This document shows, in pieces, positions 11,515 to 23,200 of a DNA stretch of 64,000 nt. The position numbers and the translations under genes were made by a program. How positions within the stretch are numbered: position 1 is the first letter of the stretch; the number at the start of each line of letters is the position of its first letter. Below the pieces are notes generated by a model. The model saw only the letters and a program-made list of their open reading frames with translations. It was not told the origin of the DNA and did no database searches. Origin of the DNA: Macropodus opercularis. Its lineage: Eukaryota; Chordata; Actinopteri; Anabantiformes; Osphronemidae. The stretch spans positions 69,501-133,500 of the forward strand of contig CM061100.1 of assembly GCA_030770545.1 (NCBI GenBank). Direction: 5' to 3'.

Positions 11515-14500
11515 TCACTCTGACAGCCACAGTTTGAAGGTTCGGTCGTAGGAGCTGGTGGCGATGAGTTTCCCGTCTGGCGACATGTCGATGCCCATCA
11601 CCTGAAACACGCGACAGCGGTCAGTGCCAACGTTCGCAGGCAGATCGACCGCCTGCGCCGCAGCGTTCGTACCTTTCCTTCGTGTCCAGCCAGCGTCTTG
11701 AGCGGGCTCCAACCCGGGTGACTCCAAACCTTCGCCGTGTTGTCGTATGCGCCGGTCAGCAGGAAGTGACCGTCGTTGGCTAAGAACAAGCAGGAGGCGA
11801 GTCAGATACGAGCAAGTAACAAATGTGTATAAAGCTTAAATGAGTGTTATTTTTTTACGTTGGAAGCGAACAGCCGACACCAGGTTCTGGTGGGCAGGGA
11901 TCGTGTACAAACACTTCCTGTTTCTCAGCTCCCACACTTTGCAGGTGTTATCGCCACTGCCAGTTGCCAGGTGATATCTGAAAAAATAAAGAAGGAAAAA
12001 CTGTAAAACTCTGTGTGATTGGCTGGATGCAGGCGTGTGCTCTGTGTGATTGGCTGACCCATTGGGGGAGAAGTGCAGGCTGTAGATCTCCTTCAGGTGT
12101 CCCTCCAGGAAAACAACACAGCGCCCGGTCCGAAGGTCCCAGACCCGACCAAAGGCATCCAAGCCTCTGGACACACAGACGGATACAGATGGGTGAGAAT
12201 AAAAACAACAACACGTGTGGTACCCAAAACACGAAATAACTAAAAGTAAAAACCAAACCAGTTACTACAAAATGACATTAACTTTAAATAGAGACCCATG
12301 GCATGGTGCAGTAAGTACGTTACCCAGTAGCAGCCAGGGACCCGTCCGGGTGGAAGCTCAGGTCGTGGACTCCTTTACTGTGACCTTCCTGATGAAGAAT
12401 TTCTTCCTGAACCTCCAGATCCCACAGACGCCACGAGTTATCGTAACTGCGCACAGGTACAAGTGCTGCATTTAAATACTGAGCAAACACGGCCGCATCC
12501 TGTACTTACACAGGCCGTGCTGATATAAGGAGAGTTTATGAATACACAGAATATTTACCAGGTAGTTCCAAGAAACCTTCCTGAAGGATGCCAGGAGACC
12601 CGAGAGACCCGCTCGCTGTGGCCCTCAATGTCTGCCACCGGTTCATCGCTGAGCCAACCACACAGTTGGGTTGCAGAGACACAGATTATGGGTCAATAAT
12701 CAGTCCTGCTCGTCCTTTTTTCCTTCCCTTGATATCTGCCCTTCTCTTGTTTCTCCTCCCCCTTTAAGCTCCTATTTCCTTCCTTTAGTCCTCCTCCCCT
12801 TTTATCCTGTCCTTATTGGCTCCTTCTCTCCATTCTTTCCTTCATCATGTCCTCAACTTTTTGTTCAGAGTGTTCCTCTGCTCATCCGATCCCCTTATCC
12901 ACCCCAGCCTTTCATCCTTCCTAACCCGGGCTTGTTGCCTTCTTACTTCCTACCTTTCCAGGTTCCACAGCTTTACAGACCCGTCAGCAGCACATGACGC
13001 CAAGCTGACATCAGACTGATCGAGAGAGACTCCAGCTTGTGGGCGGAAGACGACCGCGCCCACATTGGTGTTGTGTCCTGTTCAGTCAATCAGAAAATGG
13101 GACAGAATTTGTGTGGGACTTAAAAATGCTGTTAGAGTAGACCACGTTTCAAAATATTGAGCCTTTCCGACTGTCGGCAGACAGGTTTCCACCGAGCCAC
13201 ATCAGACTATTAATGCTGATGCGGTTTGTGACTAGTGAAAACATTCTTAGTAAAACATATGGAGCCTCTTTGGCAGAAACAACTCAGAGCCTTTACGATA
13301 TCACCACGCAGTTAAACCTTCCAGTGTTTGGATTCACTGGTCTGCATTTCAGCCTTGATGGATCACACCATCCCTGCGAGAAGCCCATCAGAACCCCTCG
13401 ACAAACAGCTGAGTGACAGTTACTCTGATGTGCATTCGTCAGGTTCTGCTCTGTGGCCCAGTTTACTGGACCTGGTGGTTCCAGACAACAATCTTCCATT
13501 TTCCAAATATAAAGTCTAGAAGATTTAATCCATCCTTTACGATGACCTTGTTCTCGGACTGTGAGGTTTGGAACAAGATAAAGCTGGACAGTTTCAATCC
13601 ACAGTAAGGAAATTAACTTTAGATTAGCATTTTTCGGGTTTAGGAGGTTTAATAAATTGGCAGACATTTAAAAAATATGTTTTAACTTTCTCAATTTGGA
13701 TTATTCACTGTTGACTGTAAATATCAGTTATTTATTACATTACGTCACGTGAACAAGTCGTCCCACCTCTGAGCGTGCGGATCAGGCTACAGTCAGGGAC
13801 GGACCACAGCTTGCACAGGCCGCTCCTGTGGGTTGGTGGGAATGTTATCATTTTATCATCAGAGCAAATATGAAGTAACAGTAGCAAAAAAGGTTTTGTT
13901 GCTCATTGAAAATATTGCGTTGGGGCTGAAGGGAAACTGGTAATAGCTGCTCTATCGATAACGCGACTAATAAGTAGGCGACTTGTTACCAGGAGGCAGT
14001 GGCCAGCATTCTGGAGTCTGGGCTGAAATGGCAGAAGCTGATTGGTCGATCATCACCGATCTGGCTGCAGAAGTTGTTTAGGTTCTGGAGACAAAGAGTG
14101 TATTTAGATTTTTTACTTTTACTATTTTTTCATATGATTAACGCATAAATGGACGACCACTTCCTTATTTCCTTCACCCAAACCAGGCCCACTCTGGATT
14201 TTGTATTTGAATTCAGTAAAGTAAATCACTCTCACCCTCAGGCTCTTGTGCAGCTCTTGTTGTCGGATCACCCTCGTTGCCTCAGGAACATCCTTTTGTG
14301 CACGTGCAGCCTCCAGACGCCTCATCGCCCTGATGGACCAATCACAGCATGAGTTTGTCAGACAGCCTCAAAATAAAGACAAAGCACAGACAAGAAAACT
14401 CACAGACCTCAGAACCGCAGTCTAGGGTTACATCCTCTTGACAGAGGGCCGTCAGACCAACGAGCCATGGTTTGTTGGTGCTTTGACTGCCCCTAACTAG

Positions 14501-15728
14501 TTACCTTAACTTAAAGTATGCTGTAACTCAACGCCCAGACGCAGTTTGTGATCGCCCGGAGTGTTACCAACTCACCGTGGCAGAGAGTATTTAGCCAACC
14601 ACAGACGGGCATCCTTCAGCGAGGCAGAGCCTTCGTGGTACCACGTCTGCTGGCACTGGGATCGGCCAGAAAGAAAACGTCACTTTTAGTGTCACTGTAT
14701 TACTCAGGCTGTTTTATAAAGGACTGATGTGAAACCAGAAGTCGTCCAGTTTGTGTATTTTTATTCCGTGTGTACGTTTTGTGTGTGTATTTTAAGATAT
14801 TTCTGTGTATGCTGACCTCGTCCTGGGATCTCTTGGCTCTCTCCTCATCTTTCCTGGACTTCTTCAGAGCATCAGGTCCAACCACAGACAGGACGCTTCG
14901 CAGTCTGAGGATAAACAGGAAAATTACAGTGTACATGTATGAAAATCATATCACACAGCAGTCAGTTTGTTGGCGAGTCCAATCCCAAAGGGGTTGCTGA
15001 GATACAGATGCACAGATGTTTGGACGGACACCATTTCTTTAGGCACCGTTGTTGCTGTGTTGATGCATTAAAACAGATTTATTATTGATATAATTGCAAA
15101 AGTTCAAATGGCAGAAAACTGAAGTTGCATGAATGACTGATTCTCCACCTCATGCAAGTGTTAACTAACTACCAATGATCTGCTTTCACAGTTAATGGAT
15201 GCGCAGAACCTTCTACCACAGCTGCATCCGAGGAAAGGTAAGAAAAGATGCTGTGGTGGAGTTTGGAGCCCAACAGTGGACCCAGCACATCCTACCTCTC
15301 CCTGCGGTCAGCTGGCCCCTCTCCGAACAATGTGATCGGCTCCCCGAGGGCCCGGAGGCCAGCCTTCACCTCGGCGTCATCGGTGGAGACGGTAATCTGC
15401 CGCGCTCGACGCCGCCGCTCGAACTCAGCGAGCGCCTCCTGCTGCCGCTCACTAACTCGCTCCTCCATCTCCAGAGTCTCGCCTGCACGGCATCATGAGA
15501 AGTGAAATCTTACTCGTACCACACACCTTTCCATTCTGCTATGAAGGGTCACCCACCTGAGGAGATATTGATGTTTCCTGCTGCGATCCCTGCCTTCACC
15601 GCATGGTTTCCTGCCGTCGTGCCGCTTGCTGTCTCTGAGCTCAGACGTTCCCGCTCTTTTTCCTCCAGGCTTCCGTAGAAAACTCGACTCTTCTTCACAG
15701 CTGGAGCCATGTCCTCGTCGTCTGACAT
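11515..15728 (-). CDS. prpf4: U4/U6 small nuclear ribonucleoprotein Prp4
   Basis: Prp4 is a U4/U6 snRNP-associated WD40 protein needed to build the U4/U6.U5 tri-snRNP. The start reads MSDDEDMAPAVKKSRVFYGS, followed by the conserved GSLEEKERERL and AGNINISSG. Next come exons with ERQQEALAEFERRRRARQ (about 15270-15480), LRSVLSVVGPDALKK (about 14816-14905), QTWYHEGSASLKDARLWLA (about 14575-14660) and RRLEAARAQKDVPEATR (about 14230-14330). WD40 repeats follow: PISFCHFSPDSRMLATAS (~14.0 kb), LCKLWSVPDCSL (~13.8), GHNTNVGAVVF (~13.05), DIEGHSERVSRVSWHPSG (~12.6), LHQEGHSKGVHDLSFHPDG (~12.4), GGLDAFGRVWDLRTGRC (~12.15), TGSGDNTCKVWELRNRK (~11.9), LLTGAYDNTAKVW (~11.7), and the final SSYDRTFKLWLSE. 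All exons expected of the vertebrate gene are visible. Polyadenylation signal at 11441-11446. Confidence 0.97.
12700..12955. repeat. Pyrimidine-rich intron segment of prpf4
   Basis: About 250 bp are strongly C/T-biased on the plus strand (purine-rich in the prpf4 transcript) without a regular unit. The segment lies in a prpf4 intron. The long plus-strand frames across it (Pro/Ser/Leu/Phe-rich) follow from the base bias and are not genes. Confidence 0.6.
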
Positions 15729-17176
15729 TTTTCTTATATTTCTGTTTCTGGGCCACAGGCTACAAGAAAAACTAAACTGACAGAAAGTAAAACGTAAACG
15801 TATTATAACTTCAAAAGGAAGCAGCAGCACACACTACAGCTGATGTACCGTAGAGCGAAGCAGTGGCTTAATTTCTCCCTTCATAAACTACGCTTCTCCT
15901 CGTGTGCAACAGACTGCACCTTATCCAGTCACAGCGATGAGCCGAGTCCATGTTTAATCAGCCATGTGGTCTGTTAAACACGCTGATCCCAGTGTAACCT
16001 GGTTATATTTGTACTTCTATACTTTTGTTATAATTACACAAAATGTGTTTGTTGCGTTGGTTCCAGTATAAAACCTGATAGCATAGAAGAAGTCCTTTTT
16101 TCTATTATTTCTTCTTTGTTGGTGTGTTATTTTCATTGGCTATATATATGGGTTGCAGCCCCTGACTCTCCCCTTTCTGTACGATCCTGCGGTGGGAGAG
16201 GTGGGAGCTGCTTGACTCGTCTCTTTATATTTTCATACTTTTATATTAATTTGTGTTACTTAATTTCTTTATTGTCAATATATCTGTCATTACTGTTTTA
16301 TGTGAATATGTTGATTTATTTTTGCCACTCTGTAAGTTGCTGCCCTCCGATGCTGCTAGCTTACAAAGTTAGTCAGTCAAGCTAACTTTAGTTTTGCCGT
16401 TATAGGAACTGGAGCGGGCAGATGTTACAGGAGTGTGTTTTTGTTTGTTTCTATGCATCAGAGAATAAAAGGAGATCATTCCAACAACCGACTCTTTAAA
16501 AGAACACAACGCAGAAGTACACCGGTCACACCAGCATCTCCACTGATCTTAGCCAACGCACAGCAGAACAGGTCCAGAACTTCTCTGCAGCCCATATTAA
16601 CACATTCTGATTTGGATCATTTACATAAAGACTCAAAAGTATTTAAACGTGTAAAAGTAGATTCAGAGGATTTTCATTTCATTTTCAAGTCTACTCCGGT
16701 TGTGGATGATACCTAATACTTGATATATTATGATAAGATGATAATAATACATGTACCTGCTTTTGGGAACCCACCCTTCGGTTCTGAACAGATACAGAAG
16801 ACACTAAATCTGGGTCCGTCTAACAAAGCAGCTTCTCTTTTTACAGGTCAATGGAACCTTATGCTTCAGCAGCATAAATAATATTAATTCGACTTTAAAC
16901 ACTCATTTATACACCACCACCACAACAGTGTGTCCATTACCTAATAATTCATTTTGATTTGGTCGTTGTCGTTATGAACATCTACGGTTCGGTTCTACAA
17001 TTCGGAAGAACTGACTCTAACAAGGAAAACGCGGTGTTAGCATTAGCATTAGCATTAGCTACCAAAGGGATTTGTTCGGCTTCACGCACGCGCCACGAGC
17101 AAACAGTGAGTAAAGCGACAGGTATGAACGCGTAACTTAAACGAAATGTTAAATGGTTTGTGTTTGACCAACTCAC
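15729..17176 (-). other. prpf4 5' UTR and first intron
   Basis: Upstream of the prpf4 ATG is a good minus-strand acceptor (pyrimidine-rich, ending TTCTTGTAG, exon starting at 15759). A minus-strand donor GTGAGT lies at plus 17171-17176. This supports a first non-coding exon at about 17177-17290 and a 1.4-kb intron. The intron holds a 93-codon plus-strand frame at 16435-16716, which I do not recognise, and a short TTAGCA repeat (three full units plus a partial one, 17037-17059). Confidence 0.55.
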
Positions 17177-17980
17177 CGAACGGGCCGAGCAGCGCGTCTC
17201 TGGGAGCCGTGACCCGGTTAAAGACCCGTCGTCACTTCCCAGGTCAGATGTTGTGGTTCCGGTGCAGAGAGCGGCGGCAGAAAACACGACGGGAGCGAGA
17301 CGCCTGAAAAACCGCCTCGACCCATTTGTCCGGTAGGTTTCAGTTTAACGGGGACGTTGAGCTCCGTCTGTTTCCCACCACTTTTAGACGTTAGCTTAGC
17401 GTCTTTTGTTTCGATGAGCGTATGATCATTAAACGAATTAAGTTGCTCCTCCAAGTTCGGTAGCTTTCGGTTGGTGAAGATAATCACTTAAACAGACGTT
17501 GTCTCCGAACCACTGAGACGGACTGGGTCGAAGCCCAGCGACCTGAGGCACCGTAGCCTGAGCAGTGAAAGTTCGCTTATTCCCGCCAGTTGGCGAATAA
17601 AGGGGAAACCTTCGGCCCAGACGGCGACAACTATTCAGTAAATAGCCGAGACCAGTTCGCCTCCCGGGGCTCAACCCAGGGTTCAGTGATGAAGACACCG
17701 GTCAAACCAGCAACAGACCTGTAGCTGGATTCGTGGAGAAGAGGGGAACGTAAAACGGTGCCGGCATTTTAAGCCGTGGTCGTTTGTGCGTCATGTCCAG
17801 TTCGTCGGGTTCCTGCGCCTTTGGTTGGTTGTGGTCTAGGAACCGCAGCTTCTGGCTCCATTCACTGAACTGTCCCGTTCCCGGTAGACGGCTTGGATCC
17901 GGGTCACTGAAGCCGGACCAGCCTGGTTGGCTCCGCGTTTCCTGTTTTCATGCGTGTAATTCATTGTGTTTGTGTGCATC
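17177..17980. promoter_or_regulatory. Shared head-to-head prpf4/cdc26 promoter region
   Basis: A CpG-enriched region lies between the inferred prpf4 first exon (minus) and the cdc26 coding start (plus). cdc26 has an acceptor at 17978-17980 (TGTGTGCATCAG) just before its ATG exon, so at least one upstream non-coding exon must lie in this interval. The divergent pairing of the two genes is also found in human 9q32 (recalled), which suggests an old bidirectional promoter. Confidence 0.55.
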
Positions 17981-17995
17981 AGCTGCTGTACAAAC

Positions 17996-18360
17996 ATGTT
18001 GAGGAGGAAACCGACGCGTCTGGAGCTGAAAATCGATGACACGGAAGAGTTTGAGAGCGTCAAGAAGGAGCTTGAGGTTTAGACCAGTAAACGCTTGTTC
18101 TGCATGTCGCTTGTCAATCAGTAGTTTGTGCCTAAATACTAACGTGGACATTTATTTAGGCCCGCAAGCGTCAGCGGGAGGAGGTGGAGTCAGGAGGCAA
18201 AGTGGGCGGGGCTTCGGTCAGCGTGGACGTGACAGGCGGCGCAGCCTCCGCCTCCTCCTCCATCTCAACAAGGGCGGAGCTTATCAATGACCGAATCGGC
18301 TACAAGCCCCACCCCAAACCAGCCACGCTGCCCACCTTGTTTGGAAGTTTACAGTTTTAA
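17996..18360 (+). CDS. cdc26: Anaphase-promoting complex subunit CDC26
   Basis: CDC26 (APC12) is a small subunit that caps and stabilises the TPR protein CDC16/APC6 in the anaphase-promoting complex. Two coding exons, 17996-18076 and 18160-18360 (GT-AG intron of 83 bp), give 93 aa. The N-terminus MLRRKPTRLELKIDD is the conserved CDC16-binding segment, with its charged helix EEFESVKKELEARKRQREE. The C-terminal block LINDRIGYKPHPKP and the end FGSLQF match the family, separated by a variable Gly/Ala/Ser stretch. Family length is about 85 aa, so this copy is complete. The TAA stop overlaps the polyadenylation hexamer (AATAAA, 18359-18364). Confidence 0.97.
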
Positions 18361-20264
18361 TAAAAATGTTTGAGGAATTTTGTCTGAATCTTTTTTAGCT
18401 TACAACAAAACATTCACAAGATTGTCTCAAGTGAGAAAATATTATGTATTATAATATAAAAGGTCATTAAAATACACCAACAACTTGTTCTTAAATACAT
18501 GAATTATGAAAACACAACCAGGATCACTGTGAAACCATTCATCTAGAAACATTGGGGTTTTTTTAAATTTAAACGCAACAAGCATAAAGAATATTTTGAA
18601 TTTGACATTTTAAAAAGATACAAAACAATGAACTTTAAAAAAGGAAAAAATTACTGTTTACAACAAACTTTACCCCATACAATAAAATGGTTTATTTATA
18701 TAAATAAAAAGCTGGACTGGAAACAAGACAAAATCGAACAACTAAATTTTTTCACCCGTCAACTGTCTTCTTTTTTTTTATTATTTTATAATATGTTACA
18801 TTATTTTATAGAATATAAGACAAACTGACAATTAGTGTTTAACTGTGAAAATTGTTTTAGGAAAAACTAAATGTAAAAAACATCTTATTTACAGTAACAC
18901 TCAGTAGCTCTGACACCACAATATTTAGGTCCCACCCTTATGCAGTCAGGACTGATTTGATCAGCTTCATGATTTTAAATTATTTCAGTTACCATGGCAA
19001 CAAGAGCAGAGTGCGAATCTATAAAATAAATGATTTTCATTCATACTATTTAGTATATTGTTTTATAACGTCAACCCACTCAAACAACCAATTGATGGAA
19101 ATCACTTATTGGTTAGAAGCAATTCTGTGAAAAACAGGGGGCGGGGCATGAGGGTGGCAGGTGTGTGTGACATATGCAGTGATTGACAGCTGAATTTTCA
19201 GAATAAATGTCTTAAAATGTCACTTTATTTAAACAATTGATGTCAGAGAATACTGAGAATAATAAAAAGAAATAAAATAATAAAAAAATAAATACAAATA
19301 GAAGCTGATTGGTCCCAAGCAATGGAATCACTTGTAGTGTCTGTTGCTATAGTTACAGTAGTGAAAGATAAAAATGTGGCTTAGTGTCTCATAACTGCAA
19401 CATTTTAGCTTATTTTGTAAAAAGGATTTTGAGTTTTTAAATGACTGTTCAATAAATATTTTTTTTAACGTATTAATTTCACATGCGTCACATGTCATCG
19501 GTTTACAAAAACCAGTAACTAAGTTGTTTAACAAACTACTGACAGTCTGGGGGTTAATCCATCTGTTTAAAAACCACCTTCCTGTGTCGTGGTGTTTTCA
19601 AACCTGCAGCGTTCATTCTGCTCTCAGTCACTGGGTCAGTTTGTAGCTTCCTTTCACACCTAGACAAATCAGCACTACAGGTGAGACTGTTCTCGGCTCA
19701 TTGGTTCCCCAACTCCATGACAGGAACAAAAGACGATCCTGTTCTGGTGAAATGAGAACACACCACTGGAAATATAAGAAGACAAGCTGCTTCAGATTGG
19801 GCCAAGGTCCAATCACATCTCTCAGCTGTTCATGTGGGATTAGACAAACACCACCTGTTCAGGTGTGATCAGCGGGTTCTGACCCAGTCAAACAAACAGC
19901 ACCATGGCAGAAAACAATCTGGTTCAAACAGGCTAAATAAAGCAGCTCTACCGTATTCTCAGCATTTATTATCATGGCTAATTTGAAAGTTTCCATGGTA
20001 ACGGGTGCTCTGCTACCTTCTAACAGGTTGGATTTCTGTGGGTCTTTGTGTCTGAGCTGGAGTTAAACCACCTTCAGACTGATTTGGTCTCGGGTTTGTG
20101 TTTAACAAAATGTGACAGAAAGACTTCATGTCTATATCACCTCTACCTGTCGACCACGCCCACCCCACAAAACTAAACAAAAAGAACTTGGCTTGTGAGG
20201 GCGTGACTCAACTTTGTTTTGCTGTCACTGATGATGTCATCACTTAACCAGTTGAGCGACAACG
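18361..20264. other. Convergent spacer: cdc26 end and fer 3' UTR
   Basis: AT-rich non-coding sequence. Candidate minus-strand polyadenylation signals for fer are TTTATT at 19965-19970 (about 300 bp after the stop) and 19224-19229. I see no protein-like frame. Confidence 0.5.
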
Positions 20265-23200
20265 TCATTTCTTCTTAATGGCAACCAGGTCTCGTTGCAG
20301 CTCTGAGAACTTGGGTCTCTCCTCGGAGTTGTACTGCCAGCAGCGCAGCATCACTTTGTACACATCGTCAGGGCAACGCTGAGGACACGCCATCCTATAA
20401 CCTAGAAGCCAAGGAGTGAAAAAGTCAAGTTTGTATGATTGAAACAGAAATTAAACTTCAGCTACAAATATGTCAAGTTCAAAAGGTATTAGTCTAATGG
20501 CTGTTTAATATTTTTATTGCCCAATGTGAATGCCCTGTGTGTTAATGGAGGCCATAAGGATAGGTTTACCTTTCTCCACCTGTTCTCGGGCCTGCTGATT
20601 GGTCATCCCTGGATAAGGACACACTCCCAGACTAAAAGTCTCCCACAGCAGGATCCCATAGCTCCAAACGTCACTGTCAGAGCTGTAACGACCTGCACCC
20701 AACCACACAACAGAGAGTAACACCTCAAAACTAAAAAGGTTTATATTTTTGTATAAGGCGAGACAGGTGACGTTGCAGTACCATAGTTAAGGGCCTCAGG
20801 CGCAGTCCACTTGATGGGGATCTGTTTGAGTCCAGATGATGAATAAACTCCATCGTCCTCCTGACGACTCATCCCAAAGTCACTGATCTTTAGCACACTT
20901 CCTTCCCCAACCAGACAGTTCCTCGCAGCAAGGTCCCTGAGAGACAGGTACAGACAGGGTTCAAGCAATATAACAACAGCTTTACTGGGGATTATTATCA
21001 TCATAAAATTATTACTTTGAACAAATGTGAAATCATCTGTGGTTAGAATAGGCGTTACCTGTGGATGCAGTTTTTACTTTCCAGATACGCCATGCCAGCA
21101 GCAGCGTCAACAGCAAAGCGAAGAAGCTGCTTAGTCTTTAATTCATCTTTCTTTTTCCTCAGAAACGATAGGAAGTCTCCACCTGAGAGACAAACCTGTT
21201 AGAAACTGACCAGGGAAAAACAACCATAAGTAAGTGAAGCTCCACCTACCAGGAACCAGCTCCATGACAATGTAGATGGGCTGTCGCTGTGTACAAACGC
21301 CGATTAGCTTCACAATGTTTGGGTGGTCATACTGCTTCAGGATCCTACAGCCAATCACAAACAGGCAGCATCAGGCACTAGACAGAGGTATATCTGTAAA
21401 TACAGCTACAGATACCCATTCATTTCATTTTCACTCATTTAAATGTCCCAAGTGCCATTATAATCAGTCTGTGATCGTAACCTTTGAGTAATAATTGATT
21501 AAAGCAAACCTGGCCTCAGACAGAAAGCGGATCTTCAGCTCTGGAGGCAAATCTTCTTTACACGTTTTGATGGCGACCGGAGTTTTGTCACGCTGCAGTG
21601 TTCCTTTAAAAACCTCGCCAAAGTTACCCTGACATCCGGCCAACAGCAGGGCATGAAGAGACAGCAGAGAGCAGCAAGAAAACATGAGCCCTGGACAGAA
21701 ACACCTTAGAAACATGTTCCAAATACAGACTCTATAGGTGAGGGCACCTTTCCCAACAGTTCCCCCAGAACCACGTCCTCATGGTTTAGGATCCACTTTT
21801 TATCCTGCACGGACAAACAACCAACACTGAGCACCTGTATGCACATATACTGTGTACCGGTAAGAACAAGCATGTACAAATGCAGACGATACCTTGACAA
21901 CAGGGTTGAGCAGCACCACTCCAGACTTCTTGGTGATGACCTGTTTGGTGGAGAAATGGTGCTCGATGAGCTGAGGGATGGTGGAGAAGCCTGTTCCTTC
22001 AAAACGGTACTGATTCTGCCAGAGACACAGGGTTAACATATTAGCCTCTACAGTGTTTCATCAAACACACACTGACCAGATTGTTTGAGAATAAACTGCA
22101 GTCAAATGTTTATTAAATAGTTTCAAAGGACTTTGAGCTTATTAAAGAACTTTCTAACACCAGACTCATTGTACGCTGTAATATAGAAACTTGTCGAACT
22201 GTAAGTGGTTCACACGTACGTCTGCAAACTGGATGATGAAGTGTCGCCTCTGCTCATCAGAATAGACCGACAGGACATACTCGCCCGGTTTACCGTGACT
22301 CTCCCGCACCAAGAAGTCTCCCTGCTGCCGTAGTAACTCCTGAGCCTCGGTGCGAGGGATGGCGCCGTGGTACCACTCCTGCTCTGCCAGGGGCCGCTCC
22401 GACGTAGGGATCACATCAAAGAATTGCTGCAGGAGGGACACAGAACTATTGAGCAGGTTATCCAGGTGAAGTTATCTGGAAGTGATAGCATGTGGACTTT
22501 TTTCAGAAACTAGTCCAGATTGCACCACTCAACTCCCAGATAGCATTCACACAAGTTGTTAATCCAAGTTAGGAGGTAAAGTCTGTTGTGTTACAGCATT
22601 AGCTAATCTGACCCTAACCAGTTATCCCTGATTATTCCATGAGCAAATCATTAATATATGGAACACAAAGCCGTGTTTGAATCCTCAACATTCTTCATCA
22701 TGCATTAAACATGATGTTATTAGTGTGTGAATGTGTTAGAGTGTCTGCCTTGTGTGGGTCCTTCTCAGGTGTGTAAAACAAAATCCAAATTAAAAAGGGT
22801 CAGAGTTCCACAGAGGTAGGAGCAAAATTGAACAAATGAGCTTTACTGAAGAGGAGGAGCCCAGCATGGCTTTAGGAGATCGGATCATTCCGGCCAGAGA
22901 GTGACGAAGAGTGTCGAAGCGAGAGCTCTTCTCCTTCACTTTGTCCTGGAAACACATCAAATCATTTTGAAGTTAGAGATTCATTTTATATCCTTAAGCT
23001 CAGGTGTTTGGATGGCACAGATTCAACAATGACTGCTTGCTGACAGTGGAGCCAATGGAGCGGGCATCATCTTCATACGGCAGTGCTGGGGCAGGAGGCG
23101 GTGGAGGGGGGGAGGCAGCAGCGGCAGCCATCTTCACATCCAGAAGAGCCTTCTGGGAAGCAAGGCGGGTCTCTGAGCTACGCAGCAACTGGACAGCGTG

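Noticed and set aside
12671..13019. Pro/Ser/Phe-rich plus-strand frames
   Set aside because: They lie in a pyrimidine-rich prpf4 intron and run into a prpf4 exon on the opposite strand.
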